The notes: generated by a model from the sequence alone, not told the origin. DNA of 64,000 bases from Primula veris (GCA_963682055.1 OY821742.1:2317816-2381815); one strand, 5' to 3'. Shown: positions 1 to 11,884, numbered from the stretch's first letter. Program-made: numbers and translations.

Positions 1-520
1 TATTCGGGTAATAGTCAACCCACTTTATAAATGGGTATCCAACGCTTAACTGGGTCATCACCTGCCTTTTATGGATAACAAGGCGTTACTACCAAAAGCC
101 CAAACCCACTCAACTGGGGACCCATGTCTGAAAAACCCCATGAGATGGAGACATTTGTCAACATCCTAAAAGGCATAGTTGCCTATAAATAGCCAACTAC
201 CCCTCTTAGAAAAGGACCAGAAAATCTATCCAAAAAATATAGAGAGAAGTTGAGAAAAGAGAGAAACTAATCAACGCACACCACTTCAAGAAATAAACCG
301 AGAAAAGACAGAGCCGAGCACCGAATAAAAAGGGAGAAAGATCAAGACGAGAGATTAAATAGTCATATCGAGCACAATTGTAAAACCGAAATACTAATCC
401 GAGCAAGTGTAATAGTCCGAATAAGGATAATAATCCGAGCAATAATAAAGATCAGGAAGTGTCCATTATTCACAGTTGATTTACTATTATATCATTGTTG
501 AAAAGCCTAACGCGACCGAC
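1..520 (+). other. Promoter-like, possibly LTR-derived fragment
   Basis: No gene is visible. A good TATA box (TATAAATAG, 184-192) is followed by a purine-rich leader of the kind common in plant LTRs. No TG/CA ends, TSD or primer-binding site can be defined because the window edge cuts the region. An LTR fragment is only an inference; an ordinary promoter is equally possible. Confidence 0.25.
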
Positions 521-1280
521 CAAAGTTATGGTTTTATCATTAGCTGTCATTTTAAATTCGTGTTTTTGAACAATAATTTCTGTTCCAATTAGATGTTCTC
601 AAAATAATGCATTCGAAAATATAACAAAGATGCTGATCTTAAGTAACATGCAACTTGTGTAGAAATAGATTTGGTTTGAATGTAATGCATAACACAGTGT
701 TTATTTTACTACAAATGATGGTTGCGTGCCTGTTATTTTTTTCTTAAAAATGATTAGGCCGAGTGATTAATATCATTAGTAATGAGATATTAGCTCAATC
801 ATAGAGCCACGTCGAGGTTAAGAATCTGTCTAATTAACCTTGCCCAACTATTTTTCATTTTCTTAATATTTATGTCTCTGGCTATTTTTCGTTTTTATAG
901 CTAACTATAAACAAATAATGATCGCGTTATGTTTTTTTTTTGGAAACAAACAATGTGTCTTTTTTGACGAAGGTAATTAAGTGGGTTTCATTTATCGGTC
1001 AAAAACTGCCGAGGGCTACATGGGGAAACCGCGTGTCCAGGCCCTCACAACTCTCAATTAGGGCACCAGATTATCTTATATATGTAAGAAGAATTAAACA
1101 TATAAATATCTGCCTTAAAAAACTTATATTTAAAAGAACGACCTATTTTAAACAAAATTGTAACTTAAAAAATCGTATTGCTTTAAATAAAACAACTTCG
1201 TTTTTAAAAACTGACTTATTTAAGATTTTAAAAAAAAAAGTGGTCTATTTAAGAAAAACAACCTTATTTAAGAATTAGTA

Positions 1281-1481
1281 GTGGATGTAAACAAGTTGGA
1301 AGCACTGAAAAAAGAAAATGCATATTTAAGGAATTACGTTGCCAAGGTGGAGAAGTGGTTGATTAATGTAATGGAGGAGAATAAGAAGCTTAAGTTAATA
1401 AATCAAAAACTTAAAGAGGAAAAGGTCCAGCTAATGGCTGAATTACAGGAGCTTGAAGAGAAAAAAATTAAGAAATGTTAA
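1281..1481 (+). CDS. Possible coding fragment, Lys/Glu-rich coiled coil
   Basis: A 66-codon open frame, rich in Lys, Glu and Leu with heptad-like spacing (for example NAYLRNYVAKVEKW), so a coiled coil is predicted. It opens with GTG; the first in-frame ATG is near 1371, about 30 codons in. It may be the last exon of a larger gene or a transposon-derived tail, because short coiled-coil tails occur in plant GRF zinc-finger type proteins. No upstream exon could be identified. It is listed because its composition looks more protein-like than the surrounding AT-rich DNA, but it may not be expressed. Confidence 0.25.
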   Translation: MDVNKLEALKKENAYLRNYVAKVEKWLINVMEENKKLKLINQKLKEEKVQLMAELQELEEKKIKKC

Positions 1482-1497
1482 ATTTGATGAGTTGGTA

Positions 1498-1775
1498 ATT
1501 ACCCCTCTTTAATAAATCAAATACTACATGTATTAGTAGTATTTTGTTTAGACTCGGGTCGTGTTTCCAATAATATGTTGTGATTGGCTAGTCTAGTTGA
1601 TTACCCTCTTTAAGCATGTATTCGTATTTTGTTTAGACTCGGGTCGTGTTTCCAATAATATATTGTGATTGGGTAGTTTAGTTGATTACCCTCCTTGAGT
1701 ATGTAGTCGTATTTTGTTTAGACCCGGGTCGTTTTTCTTATAATATATTGTGATTGGGCAGTTTGTTCGAGTTAG
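1498..1775. repeat. Tandem repeat, about 85-bp unit, three copies
   Basis: The block ATTTTGTTTAGACTCGGGTC recurs at 1541, 1626 and 1711, an exact 85-bp period, each time followed by a copy of a TTGTGATTGG-containing tail. GATTACCCTC recurs at 1599 and 1684. The first unit is about 17 bp longer. Copies differ by only a few bases. Confidence 0.85.
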
Positions 1776-2611
1776 TCTTTTGTGTAATGTCTGTAATTAG
1801 CTGGACTTCAAAGCAGCTTATAAGTTGTTTTCTTTTGTGTTATGCTGGAGTAAGGAAGTTGGTTATTTGTTGTAAAACTGGGTTAGTCCCCAAATTTTGT
1901 GCAATGCAATATAGGGGAAACCGTCTCTCTCAGATTAAAAGAAAAAGCTATTAGTCCAGTTTTCATTTTAATGACTTATCATTCTACTATGCCATGATCG
2001 ATATTCAATGGCACAAAAAAAGTCCAGAAAATGCATTTTGTCACGGCGAATTTCTTCCATACCAAAGTAGTTGTAGGGTGGCAACTGTTATAACATGAAG
2101 CTAATAGATGTCAAAAAAGAGAAAAAGGGTGTAAAATGTGAGGATAGTTCTTTACTAAATGAAAACTCCCATGTTAAGTACTACAATATTTTTTCAATAC
2201 TATTAATTGATCATGTGTGATAAATGCGAAAGACACCACTTGAAACGAAAACAATCATATTACAATTCAAAGAATCTACCTAGTTATTGACAAAATAAAC
2301 ATTTGATGAAACTTAAGCAGAAAACTAATTTTCACGTTTATGATAATTGATAGGGTTTGGTTAAGTAATCCCACAGCTGAACTCAGATATCTTATGAACT
2401 TTCTTTTATCAAGAAAATTTTAAAAGCAGTTTACAAATTTCAATTATCAAGAAACAAAATAAAGCACCTCCGGAAAAGGATAAATAAGATGAAAAATAAA
2501 AGCATCGAAGGTCGATCCATTGAACCTTCTTGATGGTCAGAATGACTTATTAACTTATTCTTCTTCTTTTTTGCCAATGTACAACTGAATCATTACACAC
2601 CTGTTGTGTAC
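1776..2611. other. Intergenic, no gene seen
   Basis: AT-rich sequence with no recognisable coding region. The part next to 2612 is the expected 3' flank of the minus-strand inhibitor gene. Confidence 0.6.
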
Positions 2612-3187
2612 TTAAAATTTGAGACGGTTGATTAGAGACAAAGCATTACTAGTAATCCTCTCGAAATGCAAAACCACAAACTTAATCTTGTTCTTAGAAC
2701 TAGCCCTCATTTTGCTCTCATCCAATCCGTCGATACATGTATCTTGATCCGTTATTGCGGCGCTCACATAAGTCTTGATGCTTGCAAGTTGAAACTTCTT
2801 ATTAGCGCTATTTTTAATTGTCTTCAACGCCTTGATCGATTGTTTGATCTCATCGATACTATCCTTAATATTGTAGATACAATCCTTGATAGCGCCCACA
2901 TCTCGTTTCGGCATACCCTTTTGCTTCGAGAAAGTAAGAACAACCGAAGATGAGTTTTGGGCAGCTTGAAGAGACACGGTGAGGGCCGCGTTACATAGTT
3001 TCATACGGTCTTTTTTTACTTTATTCGCATAGGGAGAGAGATATTTTTGGCAAATCCGTGGATATGTGGTTTTGGAACAAGACCTTGTAATGAAATCTCT
3101 GTATGATTTAGGTGTTGCGGCAGCAAAAATTAATTGAAAATGATTTGGAAGAAATAGTAGAATGGTGAAGAGTATTGAGAGTTTCAT
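2612..3187 (-). CDS. Pectin methylesterase/invertase inhibitor-like protein
   Basis: Single-exon 191-aa protein of the plant invertase/pectin methylesterase inhibitor (PMEI) family. Such proteins act in the apoplast and block PMEs or acid invertases by forming a 1:1 complex. Residues 1-23 are a hydrophobic signal peptide ending near FAAA. The expected cysteine pattern is visible: C37 and C46 (C-x8-C hairpin in SCSKTTYPRIC), C65, C103 and C151. The helical bundle is rich in Lys and Ser, and a TYVSAAITDQDTC segment precedes C151, as in 21-kDa-type inhibitors. Length is normal for the family and there are no internal stops. Whether it targets a PME or an invertase cannot be decided from sequence. 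It lies about 8.8 kb from the PME gene, on the opposite strand. Confidence 0.88.
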   Translation of the reverse strand: MKLSILFTILLFLPNHFQLIFAAATPKSYRDFITRSCSKTTYPRICQKYLSPYANKVKKDRMKLCNAALTVSLQAAQNSSSVVLTFSKQKGMPKRDVGAIKDCIYNIKDSIDEIKQSIKALKTIKNSANKKFQLASIKTYVSAAITDQDTCIDGLDESKMRASSKNKIKFVVLHFERITSNALSLINRLKF

Positions 3188-3228
3188 GTTTCAAATTTGG
3201 ATTGAAGGCTCTAAGGAGTTGCTCTTTT

Positions 3229-3236
3229 TTTTTATA
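3229..3236 (-). promoter_or_regulatory. TATA box of the inhibitor gene
   Basis: On the minus strand CTATAAAA lies about 43-49 bases upstream of the start codon. This is a plausible core promoter with a very short 5' UTR. Confidence 0.45.
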
Positions 3237-3460
3237 GGAGGAGAAATAAAATAAGGAAAATGATAATTTATTAGTACAAAAACTTATTTAAAAAAAACCG
3301 TTTCTTTTGAACTTGACAACTCTTTTACAATAAAGTATATATTTTGTAAATTTATTTTTTTGTAAATTTATTTATAAATAGCCACATATGTCATTAAAAA
3401 ATTCAAAAAAATATTTAAAAATTAAAAAAGCAAAATTTAAAAAAATATTTTTTTATATAC

Positions 3461-3600
3461 AAAAAACATGTGTGATCATGTCTAATCATGTTCAATCTTA
3501 TATGTATAATCCTGTTTGATCCTGTCCAATCTTATATGTCTAATAATGTTTAATCTTATATAATCATGTCTAATCATGCTTGATACTATGTATAATTTTT
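3461..3600. repeat. Degenerate minisatellite
   Basis: Short imperfect repeats of the type CTAATCATG and CCTGTCCAATCTTATATG follow one another for about 140 bp. Spacing is irregular, so no fixed period is given. Confidence 0.55.
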
Positions 3601-3899
3601 TTTAATTTTTAAAAACATATTTTTTCAAATTTTTTTTTTTTTTATATTTTGTTATTTTTTATGACATATGTACCTAATTGTAAGTAAGTATATGTAGCTA
3701 ATTGTAAAAAAATACACATAAGTGGATTTTTGTAATTAAGTTGATTGGTATGTAAATATTTGTAAGTTTTCCAATAAAATAGGTAAATGAAAATTTTGTT
3801 TTTAAAATTCATATTAGTTCATCTGTGTTTGTGATAAGAATTTGTAACACTATAAGCATCGTGAACAAGAAATAATTAGTTTCACTAAAAGTCTCCTTA

Positions 3900-4170
3900 A
3901 TGCCGGACGAAAAACCGGAAAAATCGAACCGGACCGAGAAAGACTAAAACCGAAAAATTTAAAAAAATTCGGGTCGGTTTCGGTTTTAAATAAAACCGAA
4001 CCGAAAAAGACCGAAAAAACCGAAGAATAACCGGAAAAAATCGAAACTGGTCCCAAAATAAAAAAACCAAAACCGAAAAAAATAAACCGAAAAATATGCT
4101 CGGTTTCGGTTTCGGTTTAGGTTTCGGTTTTGCTAAAAACCGAACCGAACCGAACCCAACCCTACCTTAA
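3900..4170. repeat. AACCGAA / TTCGGTT low-complexity repeat with fold-back
   Basis: The left part is rich in AACCGAA-type words and the middle-right part (about 4095-4130) in CGGTTTCGGTTT words, so the tract can fold back on itself. The same word family reappears at 63935-64000. Confidence 0.75.
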
Positions 4171-5438
4171 TTAGGTCCATCAGGTTTATGTTTGGTACCC
4201 TTAATTTGGGTTAAGACAGTAATAGTTCTTATGTTTTGAACAAGTGACATTATCAGTCCTCATTATGGATGCAAAATCATCTCACAGAAAAAATTCATAT
4301 CAAGATCGATGACTAATTATTTCACTGTTTATGAGTTAATTAGTCTATTGAAGATCGTAATAGTATGTACTATCTCCTATTTTGAGAGGCTACACTAGTA
4401 TGGAAAATAATTGAACGAGTTTCTTAATTAAATCTTTACAGCTTTCTTATTTTTAGTTACGACTTCTTAAAAAAAACCTGGTTTATATATGTTGCTACTT
4501 ATATAATGCAGTTCCATGATTATTTTACTAGCTACTATCAAAATTACATGTCTTTAGTTTATGTTAGATGTGTGTACGACCAATGCTTAATAATTATCAT
4601 ATAATTAGGAATAAATTTGGTAATCCAAATAATAGGCCGACGACTAAGTCATATTAATGTGATTATCCTATAAAATGACGAGCAGTAAATTGAATTTATC
4701 ATAGTTACATGTGAACCACTATAAAATCCCCGTTTTTTTTTTTTTTTTTTATTATTGTAAAGAATGGAGACTCAGTTTACGCGAGTAATTACTCAATCCG
4801 TTCCAATTTAATTGTCTATTACGAAATTACGTGCAATTTTGACATATTTAATTATTTATAACTTTTTTAATATTTTTTTTCTAAACTAATCCCACCAAAA
4901 TATTAAAAGTCAACTCCTAACATCAAACAAATCGGCATTGAGTAATAAAATCCAACCTAGAAATTCATCTAGCATTAAAAATCTAAATAACTATGAACCA
5001 TGTGCAAATTTGGTCTATATCATTAGAGAATCATATGTTATGTCTTGATCCCTCATAACACGTGATTTGTTGCTTCACCATAGGCGATGGCTATGGCTAT
5101 TAATTCTCATGCTAAGTACAAAATTAAATCCCATGATCTTCGTTAATAAAATTGACTTTAATTTACCCAAGAATTCTTGAATACATGATTGATTTAATAA
5201 TAAAATCAGTGCTTGTGTGATCAAACCCGCTTCTGGTTTTATTACTCATATAACAATGTTGATCTTCTATAAACAATTGATGTATGATGGGCATTTCTTA
5301 CAATACTTTTCGATTTGGCACCGAGAACAAACCAAATAACCATGTAGAACATGCATGTACAAACCGTTCCTCAAAGTAGAACAAGATTCATTTTTGTTAA
5401 AACATAATTTTCGAATCTGCTACCGCAATAAGAAAATG
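4171..5438. other. Intergenic with Stowaway-like half-element
   Basis: No gene is seen. About 4783-4870 resembles one arm of the Stowaway-like MITE at 61163: it shares words such as TTTAATTGTC, TTACGAAATTACGTGC and AATTTTGAC. No matching second arm was found. Confidence 0.45.
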
Positions 5439-5541
5439 CACATCACGTTGTTTTTTTTTTCCTGAAAGGTTCAACTGGTATATAACGACTGAAAAAGTCT
5501 TAATCATGGCTTTAGAAGAAAACGCACGCCACATCACATTG
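5439..5541 (-). mobile_element. Tiny LINE/SINE-type insertion with 12-bp TSD
   Basis: CACATCACGTTG (5439-5450) and CACATCACATTG (5530-5541) flank a 79-bp insert, differing at one base. The insert begins with a poly(T) run, which is a poly(A) tail read on the minus strand. Poly(A) plus a variable-length TSD is the mark of target-primed reverse transcription, so this is a severely 5'-truncated non-LTR retrotransposon copy. Confidence 0.65.
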
Positions 5542-6233
5542 TTTGTCGATGGTTGCACATTTCCACGTGCACTAATGCACTGTTAGACCGCAGAAGCATC
5601 GGAAGGCACTCTATGATTCATACAGGAATCAAATATTAGAAAAAATTATGATTTAATTTAAAGAAAATTATTATTTAGAAAGGGAAAAATAATATAACAT
5701 TCTGTAAAATGTTTGTGAGGTGGGCTTGATTTGGGCTATAAGCATAAATTGAAGTATATCTTGCTTTTGATGTGGTAAAGAGATTCATAAAATAGCACAA
5801 CCCAACAAGATAAAAGAAGTACCCAAATTATAAGACCCAATCCCTAAGAGTGGCATTAGCCTTTCTTTTAGCAGTTACTTGTAACTTGTAAGGCTTGGCA
5901 CGGGTCCGATCGGTCTAAGGTCGGGTCAACCGTGACCAAAATCCGGAGAAAAAATTATTTGGGTGGGTCGGGTTGGCATAATTACAATTTTAGATCTAGA
6001 CCAACCCATCCAACCCAACCCATTTAAATCCCTTTTGAGTTCGGCTTCCATTCGGTTACATTACTTTTTTTCATTTGGGTACATATAGTTTTATACATTG
6101 CAAATTCAACAGTAAAAACTCAAAAGTTGATGATTTTAACCTCATCTCTGTAAATCATCCTATAAAAATACTTGCATGTGATGTCATACTTAGTGAGAAT
6201 TGGGGAGTACGTGGTTTATTATGTTATTAGCAT
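5542..6233. other. Intergenic, no gene seen
   Basis: No coding region or clear repeat structure was recognised apart from AT-rich tracts and a short stretch of GGGT/ACCC-rich words near 5895-6030. Confidence 0.5.
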
Positions 6234-6561
6234 ATACATTTCAGGGGTGGCCCTGATGGGGTAATACAGGGAGTGCGACCGTATCGGACTTTACGATTCC
6301 GGTAAATCTCTCAGATACCCACAACGTCGACAAAAAAAATTATATATGTATAATAAATTTATACGTGTATGCTAGTAAAAAAAATTATAAGTAAATGAAA
6401 GGGCACAATTCTTTTTATATTAATGAATTTTTTTATTTGAGAGTTAATTTTCGATTATTCTACTATTAAGTTATTTTATTATGAAATTTTATACTGGAAA
6501 AAAAACCCAGATTTTTTTCAGCACCGGAAAACAAAAATCTCACGGTCGCCCTGATGCATTT
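6234..6561. mobile_element. hAT-type MITE with 8-bp TSD
   Basis: The element occupies 6242-6553 (312 bp). Its left end reads CAGGGGTGGCCCTGA. The right end on the reverse strand reads CAGGGCGACCGTGA, matching the CAGGG-type hAT terminus. It is flanked by ATACATTT (6234-6241) and ATGCATTT (6554-6561), an 8-bp TSD with one mismatch, as expected for hAT. No transposase is encoded, so it is non-autonomous. Confidence 0.75.
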
Positions 6562-7915
6562 TAAATATTTTGTTTTTAGCAACCACATTTACCTCGTTAT
6601 TCTTATTTATTTTAAGGTTAAATGCCCGTTTTGGCGATTTTAAAATAAATTTTTAGCATCAATTTCCTTTATCTTTCACTTTAAAAATATATTTGGCAGT
6701 GTAAAAATAGGAGTGAGTTATAGAATGATGAGGACTTGAACTGTAAGAGCAAGAGTGAGAAAATATTATTTAATTTTTTGAGGGATGGTTTACACTCCTT
6801 GTAATTGAGATACCACTTTCTTTAATCTTATGAAATGATATTAAGTAAATTGATGTGAGATCATTTTTCAAGAAAACATTCATAACTTAGCAAATTTTAA
6901 AAAAATAGGGGAATTGATACAATTGTTCTAAGGTCGAGTCGGGTTGAAAAGTGAGTTGACTACTATATAAATCCAAACTCAACCCAAATATTTCAATGAG
7001 GTGAGAATCCGGTCGGCATTGAGATTTTATGGCATCCAACTCAAACCAAACCGGGTTGGGTTGGGTCGATTTTTTGCCCATTGGTCCCCCTAGTTTCTTC
7101 GGTTTCCAAAATGTTTGGGTATTTTTAGTTGATTCAAGGACGAAGAGAGAGATGTATATACGTAGTTATCGTGTAGTAGCTCTCAATATGGTAACAAGGT
7201 TTCATTCTTATGGGATATTAGAGCAGAATATGATATTATGAGAAATTAAACATTTTATTATTAATTTTATTTATTTTGAACTAAAATCACATGTGGCAAT
7301 TAAGGGGAAAATGTCATCCGATTCGTACGAGTACAAATCTTTTACCCTCTATTCTCTACCCCCTTCCGCGCCCCCTTGCTTATTTTCACTCAAATTTTAA
7401 ATTTTCACAACTTATACCGCAACTTTATAAACTTTTATATTATATTGTATTCAAATTTTAAAACATTTGAACATAATATTGTTTTAGACAATTTTTTTTA
7501 ATATTCAATGTTTAGTTTACACTAATTTATACATTTATTCAAAAATAAATTTTGTGTAGATTTTATTTTAAAAATAATTATTGAAATGTATTGATACATG
7601 TATTATAGTAATTGTACAAAATTTTTTCAAATTTTTTAGAAATTTTTTTTGGATAAAATAAATAAGAGGACACGAAAAAAGATAAAGAAATGGGGTAATA
7701 TATTAGTACTAAAATTTCTATATACTTGGGTAACACTTTTCAAGAATATTTCGAACACTTTTCAAGAATATTTCGAACTTAATGGGAACACAAGCAAGCT
7801 CCCATTACTAAATGTTTTGACTTTACATCATTCATTTTTGAGTAGAGTATTTTGCTTGATCAGAAAACTAGGATTTTGCACATGCGATAACCACAACAAA
7901 TGGGTGCTTAGATCC
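6562..7915. other. Intergenic, no gene seen
   Basis: AT-rich sequence with several short open frames that have low-complexity composition and no family resemblance. A short direct repeat (ACTTTTCAAGAATATTTCGAA) lies near 7735-7778. Confidence 0.5.
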
Positions 7916-9199
7916 ACATCTTTATTTGAATAAAATATGTATTTTTTGTTGGTTTTGGTACTATTTCGAATACAATAATTGAAAGGACAATAAATAAAAG
8001 AGACAGGAACGCAAATGAAATAAATAATTTTATTTCTCACAATTGGAATATAAATTACAATTCCTGACTCAACAAGTAGATAAAACTGCTGGACTGTTAT
8101 AAAGAAACTGCCGGACTGGTTTAACACATAAACTGCCGGACTGGTTTTATATAAACTGCCGGACTGGTTTTTAACAAACTGCCGGACTGGTTTTAAATAA
8201 AACTGCCGGACTGGTTTTAAATAAAAGAAACTACCGGACTGGTTTTAACAAACTGCCGGACTGTTTTGTAATAAAAGAAACTGCCGGACTGGTTTTAACA
8301 AACTGTCGGACTGGTTTTAACAAACTGCCGGACTGGTTTTAACAAATAAAAAACTGCCGGACTGGTTTTTAACAAATAAAAAACTGCCGGACTGTTTTTT
8401 TGTAAATGCTGGAAATTACAGAACTGAAAAGTAAATTACAGAATTGAAAGACTGAAAGTAAACAGTACTGAAAAGTAAATACAGAAAAGAAACAGTACAG
8501 AAAACTAAATTACATAAAGGAAATGGTACTGAAATGAAATGAAACAGAATGTAAAGGACTGAAAAATAAATAACAGAAATATAAAATAAGAGGCAAGTGC
8601 TGAGCAGTTTCTCTTAAACAATATTTCCCGAACCACTTTTAAAGGTTTCTGGTTTCGGGACTTTGTTCCCAAGATACAACTTATATCTCAGAGTGGCTCG
8701 TATGGAAACCGGCACCGAACCACAGGTCGAACTGTTGGTAGTGCGGTTCTCTCTCTCTATATGATGCTTATGCTGTGAGATTGTGTGTATTCTGGTGTGT
8801 AGAAATGAGAGAGGGATGGCTGCATTTTATAGGCTCGAATGAAACCGCAGCCATAAATGTTGGTCATCAATTCTGGGAGTTACACCCTCAGAATCCGCTC
8901 AATCAATTCTGAAATCGCAGCATTTAATCTCATTCATTGCTGGCGTTTCTATTACTGAAAACTCTAGAGACTACTTTTGTATTTTATACAAAACTCCCTA
9001 TTCGGGTTTGGACCCAAGACCCAAGACCCAAGACCCGAGACATTCCCCAAATCCCAAGCCCAAGCCCAAGCCCGCGCGTGTGTGGTACACACTAATACTC
9101 TTAGGTGTATGTGGACATGTTAGTTTAATAACTACATGGGTTGGTATGGTATATATATTGTAAAATTAACTCTTAATCTTTCAATATGGGATTATATCA
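7916..9199 (-). mobile_element. Probable LTR of a retrotransposon, minus orientation
   Basis: Read on the minus strand, the segment starts TGATATAATCCCATATTGAA near 9199, a typical plant LTR opening. It then has CCTATAAAATGC (TATA box, near 8830), a CT-rich leader and a long tail. GGGTCTT- and GGGCTT-type short repeats lie at about 9005-9075. No matching LTR or internal coding region is seen, and no clean 5-bp TSD could be fixed, so the lower boundary is approximate. It may be a solo or truncated LTR. Confidence 0.45.
8085..8400. repeat. Minisatellite, 13 copies of a 22-30 bp unit
   Basis: The core AAACTGCCGGACTGGTTTTA is repeated 13 times, with variable A/T-rich spacers (AAC, AAATAAAAG, AACAAATAAA). 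It lies inside the probable minus-strand LTR. A looser series of ACAGAACTGAAAAGTAAA-like words continues to about 8590. Confidence 0.9.
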
Positions 9200-9204
9200 A
9201 ATGG

Positions 9205-10752
9205 TTTTCCTTTACCATTTCGGTTTTTCCAGATTTGAGCTTTCGAGACACCAACTTTGAAGCCACTTTGTATTCACACCCATTCTCCGAATAGGTCATG
9301 TGATATACCGTTACGAACCTCGTCACACGGGCTACTCAACCACGTTGAGTACGGTATAAACAACTCAGCGCTGTTATACGAAATAATGACTCGAAGTTGG
9401 TCCAGTGACCATTCGGAAATACCCATGTTTTCACATGTTTTTCCAACACTTTTAGCTTTCTTAATTTAGAAAGACACCTATACTTAATTAGGGACTCTTT
9501 GCAATAATTTTTTTTAATAAAAAATCAAATTTAAATATTTAAAATAAAATTAAAAATCTAACAGAAATCCATTTATTACTATTTTAGATTTTCAAATCTT
9601 TTTTGTCTAAAAATCAGTTTTTTTTAAAAGTTAAATAATCAGACTGTTCAAACACGTATTAATTTTTAAAATCAAATCTAAAAACCAGATAAAAAAATAT
9701 GTTGTCAAACGCAGCCTATATACACTTGTAGATTTATTTCAAGGCCAATGCGGTAAATACGTGTAAGGAGGTTATGTAGTTCATCTTGTCCATTGGCTAG
9801 TTGGAATTGCTCATTTCCTTCACCATCTCTTCCATCGGTTTCCTATCCGCTGATCGAGACTTGTAATTATACTCCGGCTCACTCTTCTAACTAAACATAA
9901 GATTAGCAACTATATTGTTACTGAAAAGGAAAAAACATACAAGCATAATAAAAAACACAATATATGATATTCCCAAAATACACAATAAGATGCTTCCAAC
10001 GCATTTCCTTAATAGAATTGCCATTTATTTTTATTGATTTTTACCTACACTCAAAAAAGAAAAATGGAAAGGGTTTTGCTCTACATATTAAGATGGAAAA
10101 AATAAATAGTATGGTCAATGATATGTACCAAGAGGTCCAAGACACAACATAGTGCTGAATTTTCATGTAATCGACACTGCAACAAACTTAAAAATTATGT
10201 ACAATATTTTTAGAGTCAATCAAATTTTATCTTCAAATTGTAATTTTTCGGGATAAAAATAATGTTTTAAACACAAAAATAAATTTTTTATCCCCGAATC
10301 TAACTTTTACACATAATTTGATTTTTTTTTTTTGTCTCTAAAGACAATCTCATATGAACATGAAGAGACAATTAAAATTTGTTTTCAAATATTTTTTGAG
10401 ACGAAATTAAATTGTTCCTAATATGTAGTGAGTATATAATTAAAGCTGCTTCTTTGTGGTATCTTTCCGCGACTGCCGCCGGAACCATTATCGACATATT
10501 TCAGACGGAAAATATTCATTCTTTTTCTGTAGTTGAACTCGCGCATGAGTTGTTAATGCAGTAATAACTGATAAGCACATATTAAAATCTCGAAGAATAA
10601 AAAATACTTTAGGTTATGTTGGTTTATGTGAGTGTTCAATTTTTAATAGAAGGAATCAATTTTTTCACGATGGTTCTAATTTGACTAATGCAAGTCTCAG
10701 TCTATAGTACAAGAATTGGAACAAAAATTAATTAGTATATTAATTGTTGAGC
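9205..10752. other. Intergenic, no gene assigned
   Basis: A 70-codon open frame at 9257-9469 lies in slightly GC-richer DNA but resembles no family I know. The rest is AT-rich with no clear structure. Confidence 0.45.
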
Positions 10753-11002
10753 AAGTAATTAAAGCTTGACAATATTTCATTGTTTTTTGTTTTGAGAGCT
10801 GAGACATTTCTGTTTGTATTTTATGCTTTTTTGGTGTTTTGCTTGAGATTATCCGCATGGAAGGATTCGGGAAGAGTATTTGTTAGGTATTTTTAGTTTT
10901 TTTTAGCCTTTTGAAGCTTACTTCAGAGCCAGTGATCATTCTATAAGCTTGTTATTTTAATTAATGATAAGTCTGGTTACTTTGGAAAAAAAAGTAATTA
11001 AA
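10753..11002 (+). mobile_element. LINE 3'-end fragment with 11-bp TSD
   Basis: AAGTAATTAAA occurs at 10753-10763 and again at 10992-11002, flanking a 228-bp insert. The insert ends in CTTTGG plus an A run and, just before it, an AATTAATGATAAGTCTG tail resembling plant LINE 3' ends. This is a heavily 5'-truncated LINE insertion in plus orientation. Confidence 0.75.
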
Positions 11003-11884
11003 CTGAATTTTGACGGAAGTAAGCTATGGCAAAAAAGGATTTTAAGTCAAATATGTACGTTGTTTTGCAACTAATATTTGCTTAAAACGTACTTCTTTTG
11101 TTCATATTTAATTGTTCATTACGAAATTATATGTATTTTTAATAAGACAATAACTTGTATTAAAAATCCCTGAAATGAAAAGTTTTTAAAAAGTTAATTA
11201 TATAGATCAACTATTAAATTATATAATTAATTTTTTTTATAAAAACAATTTAAATGTAGTCACTAGCTAGTTTAAATCACTTGCCCATGAGAGTTAGTAC
11301 AATATCTCTAAATCTCTAATTAAATGTCTGTAAGAAGGTTCCCATTTGCACCCAAATGATTTAACTACTTATTCTAAAAAAATACTCAAGCTAATTCTGC
11401 AAACTACATATTATATTGTAATTATAAATCAACTGCACTGGATGGAGTGTTTACTTATTTTTTACCGGCTGAAATTGATAATCTACATGTAACATGCAAA
11501 TAGAAAGTAAAAAAGTTTTCTATAAAAATGTATACAAAACCAAAATTATACCTTACGTTTTTGATATATTATTAGGATATTCAATAGTTATCAATTGGTG
11601 CCTCGTGTCTTCTGCATATGTTATACTCATATATGATTATGTTATGTATGATAATATGACCACAAAAAAGTAGGAAAAAAACACTTCTTTATTCAATTCC
11701 TTAGATCCTACTATACCGGTTACCACGCAACAAGAGCATCATTATTTGAACATTAAAGTAAATATAATGGTCGAATGCCAACTATTTTACTTAAGACTTT
11801 TTTGCTCATATATTGCAATTTCCAAACTTTCTTGTTAAGTTTCCCCCCATTCCCATTCATAGTAAACCCAAATTAAAACCCCTA
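11003..11884. other. PME upstream region with Stowaway-like fragment
   Basis: About 11086-11240 resembles the Stowaway-like element at 61163 (TTTAATTGTTCATTACGAAA and GAAATGAAAAGTTTTTAAAA words). The remainder is the AT-rich upstream region of the PME gene. Confidence 0.4.

Noticed and set aside
2666..2953. Plus-strand 95-codon frame opposite the inhibitor gene
   Set aside because: It is the antisense shadow of the PMEI-like coding sequence.
8085..8400. CRISPR array
   Set aside because: Repeats are adjacent with short A/T spacers of the same composition, in plant DNA; it is a minisatellite.
7916..9199. Complete solo LTR with defined TSD
   Set aside because: Candidate flanks (AATGG-like) are offset by one base and do not match cleanly, so only a probable LTR is reported.
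9257..9469. 70-codon frame in GC-richer DNA
   Set aside because: No recognisable domain, no start context or splice support; kept only as a note in the intergenic entry.
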